Positions 37,703 through 46,429 of a stretch of DNA of 64,000 nt are shown here, piece after piece. The DNA is from Stieleria neptunia. Its GTDB lineage: Bacteria > Planctomycetota > Planctomycetia > Pirellulales > Pirellulaceae. The position numbers and the translations under genes were made by a program. The DNA is taken from contig NZ_CP037423.1 in NCBI RefSeq assembly GCF_007754155.1, forward strand, positions 7,374,938-7,438,937, given 5' to 3'. Positions within the stretch are counted from its first letter, which is position 1. Every line of letters starts with the position of its first letter. A model generated the notes under the pieces. The model saw only the letters and a list, made by a program, of their open reading frames with translations. It did no database searches and was not told the DNA's origin.

Positions 37703-38680
37703 TGTGCACCTTTGTTCAGTGATCTCAAGTCCGGTTGACCGCCTATCAGTCGACCAGTTGCTTCCGCGCCGGATCAAAGCGTTGCTCGATCACGGCCCGG
37801 CGGAGTCTGCTTCACCACGTGACGCGGGTAGAGTGTGATTGGTGAGCCGGACAGGGATAGGAGGGGCGACCGATAGCCGCACCTGCCGGCAACCGAAGTT
37901 CGGGGGGGGCGGGACAGAGGCGGAGAGCACCACCACACGAACCGGCCCAGAAGCCCACCCTCCCTCCGAGAGGGTGACGGAGAAGCTTACGCTCGGAGCG
38001 GGGAGGGCCCACGTGACTCGGAGTCGCTCAGCGACAGCCGCCAGCCCCCCCCACCCAAGTTATCTTCGACACCCCCCGAACCGGAGGGCAACTCTACAGC
38101 TGCACAGACTCCTGTGCCGGAGGGTGACGACAACTCCACTGGTGAACAGATCACTTCACTTAATGCCCATGTGGCGGCGGAGAGCAGCCCCCTGGGTGCC
38201 CCAAAATAGACTTGCCGTCTACATTAGCGTCTGGAATCCGCAGAAAATTTGCACTCGTTTTCCCAGTCTTTCCCGCGGTTTGCGGGCAAAATCTCGTCAC
38301 AAGCCCGTCAATCCTCCGGGACGACTCTGGAACTTTTCCAAAGCGTTGGCATAATGACTGCGGTGTTGATTGCTCCGTTAATGGTTCCTGAGCGGCAAGG
38401 TGACCCCGCCAACTCCCCTCTCTTCGGGGGAAGACGCACCGGTTTCTGGAAATCAGATGAGCAGCAGACTACCTACCAAGACGCGGATGGGCCGACCCTT
38501 CGAGGTTTGTGCTTTTCCAATCGTTTCTTCCCCAGGACGTCGCAGCGATGATCGCTGCCCCGCCGGAAAGCGAACGAGTCAAAACGATAACGCCGACTTA
38601 ACTCGTGGATTGCAGCAATGTTATGCAGCAAGGTTCACGGGCGGCTGGCCAGCACGACAAGCACATCTGGAGATAGTACT
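37703..38680. other. Large non-coding gap between the atp operon and the DUF4912 gene
   Basis: No gene is convincing here. The left part (37840-38150) is dense with GC-rich palindromes: CCTCCCTCCGAGAGGGTGACGG at about 37961-37982 and a related CCGGAGGGTGACGACAAC run near 38115. The right part (38330-38680) has a possible promoter at 38328 and a CCCCTCTCTTCGGGGGAAG hairpin near 38415. Small frames at 38249-38551 and 38400-38684 have no recognisable product. Confidence 0.6.
38328..38355 (+). promoter_or_regulatory. Possible sigma-70-type promoter
   Basis: TGGAAC at 38328-38333, a 16-base spacer, then CATAAT at 38350-38355, oriented toward the DUF4912 gene. The -10 matches the consensus in five of six bases, the -35 poorly; GGAACTT could equally be an ECF-type -35. 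Confidence 0.35.
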
Positions 38681-40045
38681 TTGATCAAAACGGCAGATCT
38701 CAAGTCACAGACGCGGCGTGAACTCGCCGCTCTGGCCAAGAACTATGGCATCGCCGGATGGCATGGCATGCGGAAGGAAGAGCTGGTGGACGCGATCAGC
38801 AAGACCCAGCGGCGGCTGCGTCGAAAATCGAAATCCTCCTCGACCTCCTCTTCCTCTCCGTCGCGGAGCACCGGCGGCAACGCGACGGCGAAGTCGAGTT
38901 CGTCACGCGGCACAGCGTCACGCAGTCCATCGTCGGGCGGTGCACGGCGGACCAAGGCCCAAGCGGAAAAGAACGGCGAGGGCGTTGCGTCGAAGGCCAA
39001 GTCGATGTCCAGCTCGCGGCCCGCGGCCGCCAAGGCGTCGCGCAGCACCAAACCGAGGTCGCGGCGAAACGTTTCGCTCAACGACCGACCGCTGCCGGAG
39101 ATGCGGGCCCCCAAAGTGTCGGCAAAGACCGCGCGGATTCGGGCACAACTTCGTCGGCAAAAAGAGCAGGCGGAAAAACACCGCGATCTTTCCACCGGCA
39201 CTCTGGTCGGCGGCTCGGCCGTTCAAAACGGCCCCCAGCGGACGCGGGCCGGTGAGCCCCACCGCGACCGCATCGTTTTGATGGTTCGCGATTCCTATTG
39301 GCTGCAAGCGACGTGGGAGATCACGCGGGCGAGCGTGGCCCGGGCCGAGTCGTCGTTGGCCGAACGCTGGCACACGGCCAAGCCCGTGCTGCGGGTGATG
39401 GAAGTCGAAGACGTCGCCAACAACATCGCCGAAACCGTCCAACGCGACATCCCGATTCACGGCGGCGTCGACACCTGGTACGTCGATGTCCAAAATCCGC
39501 CGACTCGATTCCGCGTCGCGATCGGCTACATCACCTCCGATGACCAGTTTCATTCGATCTGCCGCAGCAACATCGTCGAAACGCCCAGCCCGGGCGAGTG
39601 CGAGCGACTGGACGAGCACTGGCATGACATCGCCGACGATTACGAACGAATCTACTCGCTCAGCGGTGGCTACGACACCGACGGCGGCGATTTGAAAGAA
39701 ATCTTCGAAGAGCGGCTGCATCGCTCGATGCCGACGCGCGGTTCGCAGGGCCAATTGACGGCCGATCCGACGTTGTTGCGGCAAAGCAAGCTGCCGTTCG
39801 AAGTCGACGCGGAGCTGATCGTTTTCGGCCGAACCGCCTCGGGATCGTCGGTCTCGCTCGGTGGACGCCCCGTCAAACTGCAGAGCGACGGAACGTTTAC
39901 CGTCCGGATGAAGCTGCCCGACAAGCGCCAGGTGTTGCCCGTGACGGCCGAAAGCCGCGACGGGATGCGACAGCGGACCACCGTGATCGCCGTCGAACGC
40001 AACACCAAAGTGATGGAAGCCGTTGACGTCAAGGACAACATGTAG
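38681..40045 (+). CDS. DUF4912 protein with SAP/Rho-N-like N-terminus
   Basis: A 454-residue protein. I prefer the TTG at 38681 because GGAG at 38669-38672 sits nine bases upstream and homologous N-termini begin at about this point; an ATG at 38618 is the alternative. Residues 6-35 (SQTRRELAALAKNYGIAGWH; GMRKEELVDAISK) form a SAP/Rho N-terminal nucleic-acid-binding fold. A long Ser/Lys/Arg-rich disordered linker follows, then a DUF4912 domain (DSYWLQATWEITRASVARAE; DTWYVDVQNPPTRFRVAIGY) that repeats in part near the C-terminus. The composition suggests DNA or RNA binding; function unknown. Confidence 0.8.
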   Translation: MIKTADLKSQTRRELAALAKNYGIAGWHGMRKEELVDAISKTQRRLRRKSKSSSTSSSSPSRSTGGNATAKSSSSRGTASRSPSSGGARRTKAQAEKNGEGVASKAKSMSSSRPAAAKASRSTKPRSRRNVSLNDRPLPEMRAPKVSAKTARIRAQLRRQKEQAEKHRDLSTGTLVGGSAVQNGPQRTRAGEPHRDRIVLMVRDSYWLQATWEITRASVARAESSLAERWHTAKPVLRVMEVEDVANNIAETVQRDIPIHGGVDTWYVDVQNPPTRFRVAIGYITSDDQFHSICRSNIVETPSPGECERLDEHWHDIADDYERIYSLSGGYDTDGGDLKEIFEERLHRSMPTRGSQGQLTADPTLLRQSKLPFEVDAELIVFGRTASGSSVSLGGRPVKLQSDGTFTVRMKLPDKRQVLPVTAESRDGMRQRTTVIAVERNTKVMEAVDVKDNM

Positions 40046-40054
40046 CGCGGCCCA

Positions 40055-40150
40055 GTGGGATAGGCTTCTAGCCTGCCATCTCTAGACGCGGCACTGAACG
40101 AACGACCCCCCTTCCTCCCGGGAGGGGCGATCGAAGTGAGGGGAGCGCTG
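40055..40150. repeat. R1 unit plus a second GC-rich palindromic repeat
   Basis: GTGGGATAGGCTTCTAGCCT begins at 40055. It is followed at about 40106-40145 by CCCCCTTCCTCCCGGGAGGG with a GTGAGGGGAGCG tail, a relative of the CCTCC/GGAGG repeat (family R3) seen at 3955 and 37961. Confidence 0.75.
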
Positions 40151-40254
40151 CCGCAATCCGCATCGCGTCGCCGACTCCGGCGCGATCCAAGTCATCCGCC
40201 CACCGCTTTCACTCCGTGCGTGTGGCCAACCACTCTGATACCCCACGTACCGTG

Positions 40255-41004
40255 ATGCCACGCACTCTTCTCACCTCCCTGACACTCGTCTGTCTTTTCT
40301 TTCTCGCCGCCACCACCAAGGCCGCCGATTCCAAACCGCTGAGTATTCTGCTGATCACCAGCGGTTGCTGCCACGACTATGACTTTCAAACCAAGTCCTT
40401 GCAGCTGGCCTTTGAAAAAGCGGGCGTCGCGGCGAATTGGACGGTGGTCAACGAGGGCGGCAACGGCACCGATGCTCAAATTGATTTTTATCGGGAATCG
40501 GATTGGGCCAAGAACTTCGACGTCTGCATTCACAACGAGTGCTTCGCCAAGACGACCGATGCCGACTACATCCGCACCATCACCGGGCCGCACTTTGAAG
40601 GATTGCCCGCGGTCGTGATCCACTGTGCCATGCACACCTACCGCGACGCGGCGATCGATGATTGGCGCCAACTACTGGGCGTGACCAGCAAACGTCACGA
40701 CCACAAGAGTTCGTACAAGGTCGATGTGAAGGCCACCGACCACCCGATCATGAAGTCGTTTCCCGACGGGCACGTGATCCAGTTCGATGAGCTTTACATC
40801 ATCGAAAAATTGTGGCCCAGCGCGACCGCCTTGGCGACCAGCAAAAGTGAGAAGGACGGCTCGGAGCACCCCGTGATCTGGACCAACCAGTACGGCAAAG
40901 CACGTGTGTTCGGCACGACGTACGGCCACTCCAACGAGACATTTGAAGACAAGGTGTTTCTGAACCTGATCGTCAACGGCACGGTTTGGGCAGCGGGCAA
41001 GTGA
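40255..41004 (+). CDS. ThuA-like domain protein, secreted
   Basis: A 249-residue protein; the ATG at 40255 gives a signal peptide (LLTSLTLVCLFFLAATTKA), better than a GTG at 40216. ThuA (class I glutamine amidotransferase-like) features are ILLITSGCCHDYDFQTKSLQ, WAKNFDVCIHNECFAKTTD, GLPAVVIHCAMHTYR and RVFGTTYGHSNETFEDKVF. Related proteins act in trehalose or other sugar use; in planctomycetes they are abundant and exported. No sugar genes adjoin it. Confidence 0.85.
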   Translation: MPRTLLTSLTLVCLFFLAATTKAADSKPLSILLITSGCCHDYDFQTKSLQLAFEKAGVAANWTVVNEGGNGTDAQIDFYRESDWAKNFDVCIHNECFAKTTDADYIRTITGPHFEGLPAVVIHCAMHTYRDAAIDDWRQLLGVTSKRHDHKSSYKVDVKATDHPIMKSFPDGHVIQFDELYIIEKLWPSATALATSKSEKDGSEHPVIWTNQYGKARVFGTTYGHSNETFEDKVFLNLIVNGTVWAAGK

Positions 41005-41037
41005 CAGCGCGCAGGTCGCTGCTGAAGCAGTGGCCCG

Positions 41038-42897
41038 CTATCGTTCGAAGGTCTGTTCGGCGCGTCTTCGTTCAATGAGTTCATCCTGCATGTCTCTGAA
41101 GTCTCGCGGCGAAAGTTTGTCCCAGTCGGCTTCGGCGACTCCAATGCCCGGCGTGTAGCTTTGGTAGGGCATCTGGCGAAGTAGGAAGCCGGCCGCGGCG
41201 ATCAGTGTGACCAAAAAGACGGCCAGTGAAATCGCGGTCACACGGGAGAGCGCGCCGACGAAGGGGCGAAAGACGGTCGTGAACAACCGTGGAAACGCCA
41301 CGTGCACGCCGAGCAACACAAGCCAGGCTGTCGCGGTCACCGCGACCGTCAGCGAGACCACTTGGACCCAGTCCCGGAGCCAGCCCAGCCGTCCGATGTC
41401 CCTGGGATCGTCGTAGATCTCCATCCAAAGCGCAGGCGTGGCGATGGCCGGGGCGATGAGGATCGGAACGGCGACAAGCAAGTACAGCGCGCCGAGGACA
41501 AACCGGCTGACCAGGATCGGATGCCCGCCCTCGGACTCCGACTCGCGGGCCAGCGAGATTCTCGACAAGATGATCGCCAAGATTGCAGCCAGGGCAAACC
41601 ACGCAGCCCCGACTTCGCCGTTGCCGGGGCCATTTCCAAAGAAGAACCCACCGAAAATACCGAGGGCAAGGATCCCGACGCCGACATAAGCCGGTGTCTC
41701 GACGCGAGGATCGCGCAGCCAGCTTGTTTGGGCGTGTGAGATCCACTGGCCGGACGATTCGACCGATGTTGCGGCGAATTCACCCAGTGTTTGACCCGCG
41801 CGGTGAATCGTTTCGCGGACGCGTCGAGGGTGGTCATTGGGCAGCGTGTGGTCACGGCCGGACGGTCTCGGATGCTTTTCAATTTCATCGATGTCATGCA
41901 TCACCGCCGAGGCAGAGGCGTAGCGTTTCTCGGGATGCTTTTCGAGCGCCCGCAGCACCACGTCGTCCAGTCTCACGTCGATCGCGATCTTGCTTGATTG
42001 CTCGAGAGCCGAACCGTTCAGGCATTGACTGGGCGGTTCAAATCGGCCGATCGGTAATTCACCGGTCAGCATTTCGTAGAACACCACGCCGAGCGCGTAG
42101 ATGTCCGCGCGGTGATCGACCGATCTGGGGTTTTCCAATTGCTCCGGTGCCATGTAGTGCACCGTCCCCACCACGCCCTGTGTCGGATCGGGCACGCGGG
42201 AATCCTGATCGGCGGTTGTGCCGTCCTCGGTATCGGCGGCGGTCTTATTGGCGACCAGCTTGGCCAGGCCGAAGTCGGTGATCTTTAACCTGCCTCGACT
42301 ATCGAACAATAGGTTTTCCGGTTTGATGTCGCGATGCACGACGCCTTCATCGTGCGCGTACGACAGCGCGTCACAGAGTTGTGGAATGATCTCCAACGCC
42401 TCAGCCGGCGAAAGCCTGCCTTGGGCGAGCACCTCGCGCAAGTTCGCCCCCTCGACCAACTCCATCACCAGCATCGCGTAGGGGCCGGCTTGGCCGAAGT
42501 CGTGGACGGCAACGATATTGGGATGATTTAATTTTGCCAGCGCCCGGCCTTCTTGGGCAAATCGCCCGCGGAACCCCGCGCGTTCGGCAATTTGCGGCGG
42601 CAGAATTTTGATCGCGACGGCGCGATCGAGTGACTTCTGCCGGCCCAGGTAAACCGCGCCCATGCCCCCCTGGCCGATCAACGCTTCGACTTCATAGCCG
42701 GTGATCTGTTCGGACAACTCTTCGATCGATGGCGGCACAAAACTTTGGCCGGGGCCGAGCGTGATGGCCACCGGATGCGGTTTGTCCCAAGGCGGTCGGA
42801 GCAAACAGCGGGGGCATTGCACCAGATCAGCGGAATCCTTCGACGCCGAATCGGTGGAAATCGGCGTGCCGCAGCGGGGACAGGGTGTCTCGGTCAT
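41038..42897 (-). CDS. Membrane serine/threonine protein kinase with N-terminal zinc ribbon
   Basis: A 619-residue protein. A zinc ribbon (CPRCG at 6-10 and CPRCLL at 28-33) leads into a Hanks-type kinase (about 68-335): GQGGMGAVYLG P-loop, AIKILPP lysine, HRDIKPENLLFD catalytic loop, ITDFGLAKL, and GTVHYMAPEQL. After a linker come about five helices in the C-terminal third (VGVGILALGIFGGFFFG; LVAVPILIAPAIATPALWM; AISLAVFLVTLIAAAGFLL). The ribbon-kinase-multi-helix layout is common in planctomycetes. It sits 131 bp downstream of an ECF sigma gene in the same direction, suggesting a sigma/kinase signalling pair. Confidence 0.93.
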   Translation of the reverse strand: MTETPCPRCGTPISTDSASKDSADLVQCPRCLLRPPWDKPHPVAITLGPGQSFVPPSIEELSEQITGYEVEALIGQGGMGAVYLGRQKSLDRAVAIKILPPQIAERAGFRGRFAQEGRALAKLNHPNIVAVHDFGQAGPYAMLVMELVEGANLREVLAQGRLSPAEALEIIPQLCDALSYAHDEGVVHRDIKPENLLFDSRGRLKITDFGLAKLVANKTAADTEDGTTADQDSRVPDPTQGVVGTVHYMAPEQLENPRSVDHRADIYALGVVFYEMLTGELPIGRFEPPSQCLNGSALEQSSKIAIDVRLDDVVLRALEKHPEKRYASASAVMHDIDEIEKHPRPSGRDHTLPNDHPRRVRETIHRAGQTLGEFAATSVESSGQWISHAQTSWLRDPRVETPAYVGVGILALGIFGGFFFGNGPGNGEVGAAWFALAAILAIILSRISLARESESEGGHPILVSRFVLGALYLLVAVPILIAPAIATPALWMEIYDDPRDIGRLGWLRDWVQVVSLTVAVTATAWLVLLGVHVAFPRLFTTVFRPFVGALSRVTAISLAVFLVTLIAAAGFLLRQMPYQSYTPGIGVAEADWDKLSPRDFRDMQDELIERRRAEQTFER

Positions 42898-43028
42898 CGT
42901 GCAATCGTGAGTTCGGAGGGGCAGGAACGGGCTCTCTGTTGTCTCCTACACACGTTTTGGGGCCGGGTTACAGAAGTAAAAAGCAATCAGCGGAAAAAAG
43001 AATCAACGGAGAAATCAGGCCCGGCGAT

Positions 43029-43781
43029 TCACTCGCCGAGTGCATCGAACAAGCACTGTCGCTCCCGACCTGTATCCTCGGGGTTTTCAACCGTTTGGGC
43101 GACTGCATCGAGTAAGCGTTGTCGATACGTCGCCCGCAACCGATGGATCGCGACTTTCAAGGCCGTCGCGGACAGCCCCAACTCGGAGGCGATTTGCTGA
43201 CGTGACGGCCCGTCGGCGTCGGTCGAGGTCAACATGGGGGAAAGCTTGGAAAACCACTCCCCTTTGCCCTTGGCCTGGTAATCCCGCTCGAGTTCCGCAA
43301 GCGCTTGACGGATCAGGCAGAGCGCCCACTGGCGATCGAACAGCGTGGCGGGGTCTCCCGCGTGATCGGCGAGGGCGTCGGCCGAGAACGACCGATCGAC
43401 GTCGTCCAACGATCCGCAGTCGATCGAAAACGTCGTCGCGTCTCCGCCCCGTTTCAGCGCGTGTTCGCGACGGTGCTCGTTGGCCACGTAATGGTCCAGC
43501 GACGTGTATAAAAATGCGCGAAAGCGACCTCGCGACGCATCGGCGGCCGCAATCGATTCCCGCTCAAGCAAGTTGGCAAAGAACCCCTGAATCAGGTCTT
43601 CGGCATCCTGACGCGATCGACCGCGGCGTCGCAGGTATCCGTAGAGTGCGGGCCAATAGATCTCGCAAAGTTCTTCCAGCGATTGCCGCGCTACACGACG
43701 AACCGACGAATCCCCCGAGGTCTCGCCGGCACGAACGACCAAACTCCAGCGCGTCGAGGGAAGGCGTCCGGCAAGTGTCAT
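43029..43781 (-). CDS. ECF-type RNA polymerase sigma factor
   Basis: A 250-residue sigma-70 family protein. Region 2 is seen in YWPALYGYLRRRGRSRQDAE and DLIQGFFANLLERES; region 4 in KLSPMLTSTDADGPSRQQIA and LGLSATALKVAIHRLRATYR (helix-turn-helix). A 70-residue linker between the regions is longer than in classical ECF factors and matches planctomycete ECF groups that are controlled by Ser/Thr kinases. No anti-sigma gene is nearby; the kinase at 41038 is the likely partner. Confidence 0.93.
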   Translation of the reverse strand: MTLAGRLPSTRWSLVVRAGETSGDSSVRRVARQSLEELCEIYWPALYGYLRRRGRSRQDAEDLIQGFFANLLERESIAAADASRGRFRAFLYTSLDHYVANEHRREHALKRGGDATTFSIDCGSLDDVDRSFSADALADHAGDPATLFDRQWALCLIRQALAELERDYQAKGKGEWFSKLSPMLTSTDADGPSRQQIASELGLSATALKVAIHRLRATYRQRLLDAVAQTVENPEDTGRERQCLFDALGE

Positions 43782-43964
43782 GATTCAGGGGAGGTGGGGC
43801 AGCGGCGAAAACGAAGGGCGGCGTTTATTGTAGCCAGATGATCGCTCGATGACTCCTTCGCGGTGGACCAGGGCGCTCGGTTCTTGCCAGCGCGCCACGA
43901 CTGACTTAGCATCCAACGATTTCCGCCCCGATAGCCCGCTCCGCCGAACTCGAAGAATTGAACG

Positions 43965-44726
43965 ATGAAACTGGTCTCTTGGAATGTCAACGGTATCCGC
44001 GCGGCGATGGACAAGGGGTTTCGCCAATTCGTCGAAGACCAGCAGCCCGACATCTTGTGTTTGCAGGAAACCAAAGCCGAACCGCAGCAAGTGGATTTGG
44101 ATTGGGCCGATGGTCTCGGCTACCACCAGACCTGGAATTGCGCGGCGAAAAAAGGATACAGCGGCACGACGATCTGGAGCAAAGTCGCTCCCTGCAAGAC
44201 CGTGCTGGGGATCGGTGAGGAAGAACATGACCAGGAAGGCCGTGTGGTGACCGCGACGTTCGACGATTTCCACATGGTCAATGTTTACACCCCCAATGCC
44301 CAGCGTGGACTGGTGCGGTTGGAGTATCGCCAGCGGTGGGATGCCGCGTTTTTGGCGTACCTCAAAAAATTGAACCGTCGCAAACCCGTCATTTTTTGCG
44401 GGGATGTGAATTGCGCCCACCAAGAGATCGATCTGGCGAACCCCAAGGCCAACCGCAAAAACGCAGGCTTCAGCGACGAAGAACGCGCCGGGTTGGACAA
44501 CATCGCCAAGGCGGGGTTTATCGACTCGTTTCGCCAGTTCGATCAAGGCCCCGGCAACTACACTTGGTGGACCTATCGCTCCAACGCACGCGAAAAGAAT
44601 ATCGGATGGCGTTTAGATTATTTTTGGGTGTCGAAACGGTTTTGGGATCGTGTGGCCGGTGCCAAAATCCATCACGATGTCTATGGTTCGGATCATTGCC
44701 CGGTCGAATTGACGCTGGTGCCGTGA
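43965..44726 (+). CDS. xthA: Exodeoxyribonuclease III
   Basis: A 253-residue AP endonuclease of the XthA family. Metal and catalytic motifs: LVSWNVNGIRAAMDKGF (1-20), DILCLQETKAEPQQ, NVYTPNAQRGL, VIFCGDVNCAHQEIDLANPK, RLDYFWVSK and the C-terminal SDHCPVELTL. All catalytic residues are present. It acts in base-excision repair. The gene is alone, divergent from the sigma factor. Confidence 0.96.
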   Translation: MKLVSWNVNGIRAAMDKGFRQFVEDQQPDILCLQETKAEPQQVDLDWADGLGYHQTWNCAAKKGYSGTTIWSKVAPCKTVLGIGEEEHDQEGRVVTATFDDFHMVNVYTPNAQRGLVRLEYRQRWDAAFLAYLKKLNRRKPVIFCGDVNCAHQEIDLANPKANRKNAGFSDEERAGLDNIAKAGFIDSFRQFDQGPGNYTWWTYRSNAREKNIGWRLDYFWVSKRFWDRVAGAKIHHDVYGSDHCPVELTLVP

Positions 44727-44757
44727 CGAAGCCGTGCAAGGACCGATCGGGAGGCGG

Positions 44758-44924
44758 GGGACGTCAATTGTATTACTGCAGGATCTGGCAACCGATTTAG
44801 ATTCTCTCCCTCTGGGAGAGACAGCGTTTGCGCAGCAAGCAAACGCCAGAGAGGGCCGGCGGCTCGCGAAAGTCTTGACGGCTTCCGCGACGATCAACTC
44901 CGCCACTTATACAATTGACGTCCC
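44758..44924. mobile_element. Short element with perfect 16-bp terminal inverted repeats (family R5, MITE-like)
   Basis: GGGACGTCAATTGTAT at 44758-44773 is exactly inverted at 44909-44924. Inside are two hairpins: TCTCTCCC/GGGAGAGA (44803-44821) and CGTTTGC/GCAAACG (about 44825-44846), and a conserved GCCAGAGAGGGCCGGCG. There is no open frame. Copies lie at 46263 and 49221, with a diverged part at 19183. Target duplications could not be confirmed. Confidence 0.8.
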
Positions 44925-45003
44925 GAGCTTCCAAGAAATGCGTGGTCCCAGACAGAGCCTGGGAACCAGCGGAATCTACTTTTACTACGAATCGACACTG
45001 ACC

Positions 45004-46239
45004 ATGAACCGACTGTTTTGTTTGATGATCGCCACCCTGGGCGTCTTCCCCGCAATCGCCACCTGCGCGGACCCCGTGATGAACGACCAGGTGCGGTGGT
45101 GGAAGGGCAACCTGCACACACACTCCTTATGGAGCGACGGAGACCAGTTTCCCGAGATGATCGCGGATTGGTATCGCGAGCAGGGTTACCAGTTCCTTGC
45201 CCTGACCGATCACAACGTGCTGAGTGAAGGCACACGCTGGATGAGTGTCCAAAAGATCGTCGCCCGCAGCGATGCCGGCATCGTCGGTCGCTATCGAGAA
45301 CGTTTCGGGGATCATTGGGTGCAACAGCGTGCCAATCCTGAAACCCGTGATCAAGAAGTGCGTTTGAAACCACTCGATGAGTTTCGCCATCTGGTCGAGG
45401 AGCGGGGGCGGTTCATCATGATCCCCGCCGAAGAGATCAGCGATCGGTCCGAAGGAAAGCCGGTTCACATCAACGCAACTAATCTGGCCGAAGCGATCGC
45501 GCCGGCCGGCGGCGCGACGGTGCGTGAAGCGATGCAGAACAACCTGCGAATCATCTTGGAACACGAAAAGGCGCACGGGCGAGAGGTGTTGCCGCATATC
45601 AATCATCCGAACTTCGGTTACGCGATGACCGCCGAAGACTTGGCCGCGGTGGTGTCGGAGCGATTCTTCGAAGTCTACAACGGTCACCCCGGCGTCAATC
45701 AACTGGGCGACAAAGACCACCCCAGCATCGAGCAGATGTGGGACCAGATCAACGCGATCCGCTGTGGAATCGCCGGCGTCGCACCGATCATGGGACTGGC
45801 CACCGACGACTCTCACGAGTACCACGGCAAACCGGGATCACGCCCGGGCCGCGGCTGGGTGATGGTTCGCAGCCGCTTCCTGACGCCGGAGCACTTGATC
45901 CAAGCGATGAAGCGCGGCGACTTCTATGCCTCCAGCGGCGTCACACTGGACGATGTCCGCTTCGACGAATCGACTCGGAAATTGTCGGTCGACATTCTGG
46001 CTGAAGACAGCGTGAACTATCGGACGGATTTCATCGCCACGCTCAAGGGCGACGCAACAGATCACGATCGGATCGGCGTCGTGGTCAGCTCGCAAAAAGG
46101 AACCTCGGCAAGCTACCAGATGACTGGCAAGGAGCTGTATGTGCGGGCGTTGGTCACCAGCGACCAGCCGCACGTCGACCCGTCTTTTAAAGACCAGATG
46201 CAACAGGCTTGGACCCAGCCGGTCGGCTGGTCGAAGTAG
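45004..46239 (+). CDS. PHP-type metal-dependent phosphoesterase, secreted
   Basis: A 411-residue protein; the ATG at 45004 begins a signal peptide (MNRLFCLMIATLGVFPAIATC). The upstream frame (to 44734) only crosses the R5 element. Metal-binding PHP motifs are visible: KGNLHTHSLWSDGD (about 35-48), FLALTDHNVLSEG, HINHPNFGYA and GLATDDSHEYHGK. This fits PHP-domain phosphoesterases or polymerase/histidinol-phosphatase-like hydrolases located in the periplasm. Substrate unknown. Confidence 0.85.
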   Translation: MNRLFCLMIATLGVFPAIATCADPVMNDQVRWWKGNLHTHSLWSDGDQFPEMIADWYREQGYQFLALTDHNVLSEGTRWMSVQKIVARSDAGIVGRYRERFGDHWVQQRANPETRDQEVRLKPLDEFRHLVEERGRFIMIPAEEISDRSEGKPVHINATNLAEAIAPAGGATVREAMQNNLRIILEHEKAHGREVLPHINHPNFGYAMTAEDLAAVVSERFFEVYNGHPGVNQLGDKDHPSIEQMWDQINAIRCGIAGVAPIMGLATDDSHEYHGKPGSRPGRGWVMVRSRFLTPEHLIQAMKRGDFYASSGVTLDDVRFDESTRKLSVDILAEDSVNYRTDFIATLKGDATDHDRIGVVVSSQKGTSASYQMTGKELYVRALVTSDQPHVDPSFKDQMQQAWTQPVGWSK

Positions 46240-46262
46240 CGGTTGATGTTACGTCGCTGCCG

Positions 46263-46428
46263 GGGGATATCGATTGTTTAACGGCAGCGTTTGGCAACCC
46301 ATTTAGATTCTCTCCCTCTGGGAGAGACGGCGTTTGCGCAGCAAGCAAACGCCAGAGAGGGCCGGCGTTGCGAAAGGCTTAGCGACTTCCGCGACGATCA
46401 AGTCCGTCACTTTCGCAACGAGCGGCCG
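46263..46428. mobile_element. R5 family element, diverged right end
   Basis: The left end GGGATATCGATTGTTTA and the interior (TTCTCTCCCTCTGGGAGAGA; CGTTTGCGCAGCAAGCAAAC; CCAGAGAGGGCCGGCG) match the 44758 element closely. The right TIR is degenerate (ACTTTCGCAACGAGCGG) and abuts the yidC stop codon at 46430. Confidence 0.8.
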
Positions 46429-46429
46429 A

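Noticed and set aside
37839..38354. 171-codon plus-strand frame in the large gap
   Set aside because: Its residues come from GC-rich palindromes and no homology is recognisable; ribosome site absent.
43785..44546. 253-codon minus-strand frame
   Set aside because: It lies opposite the clear exonuclease III gene and has no recognisable motif.
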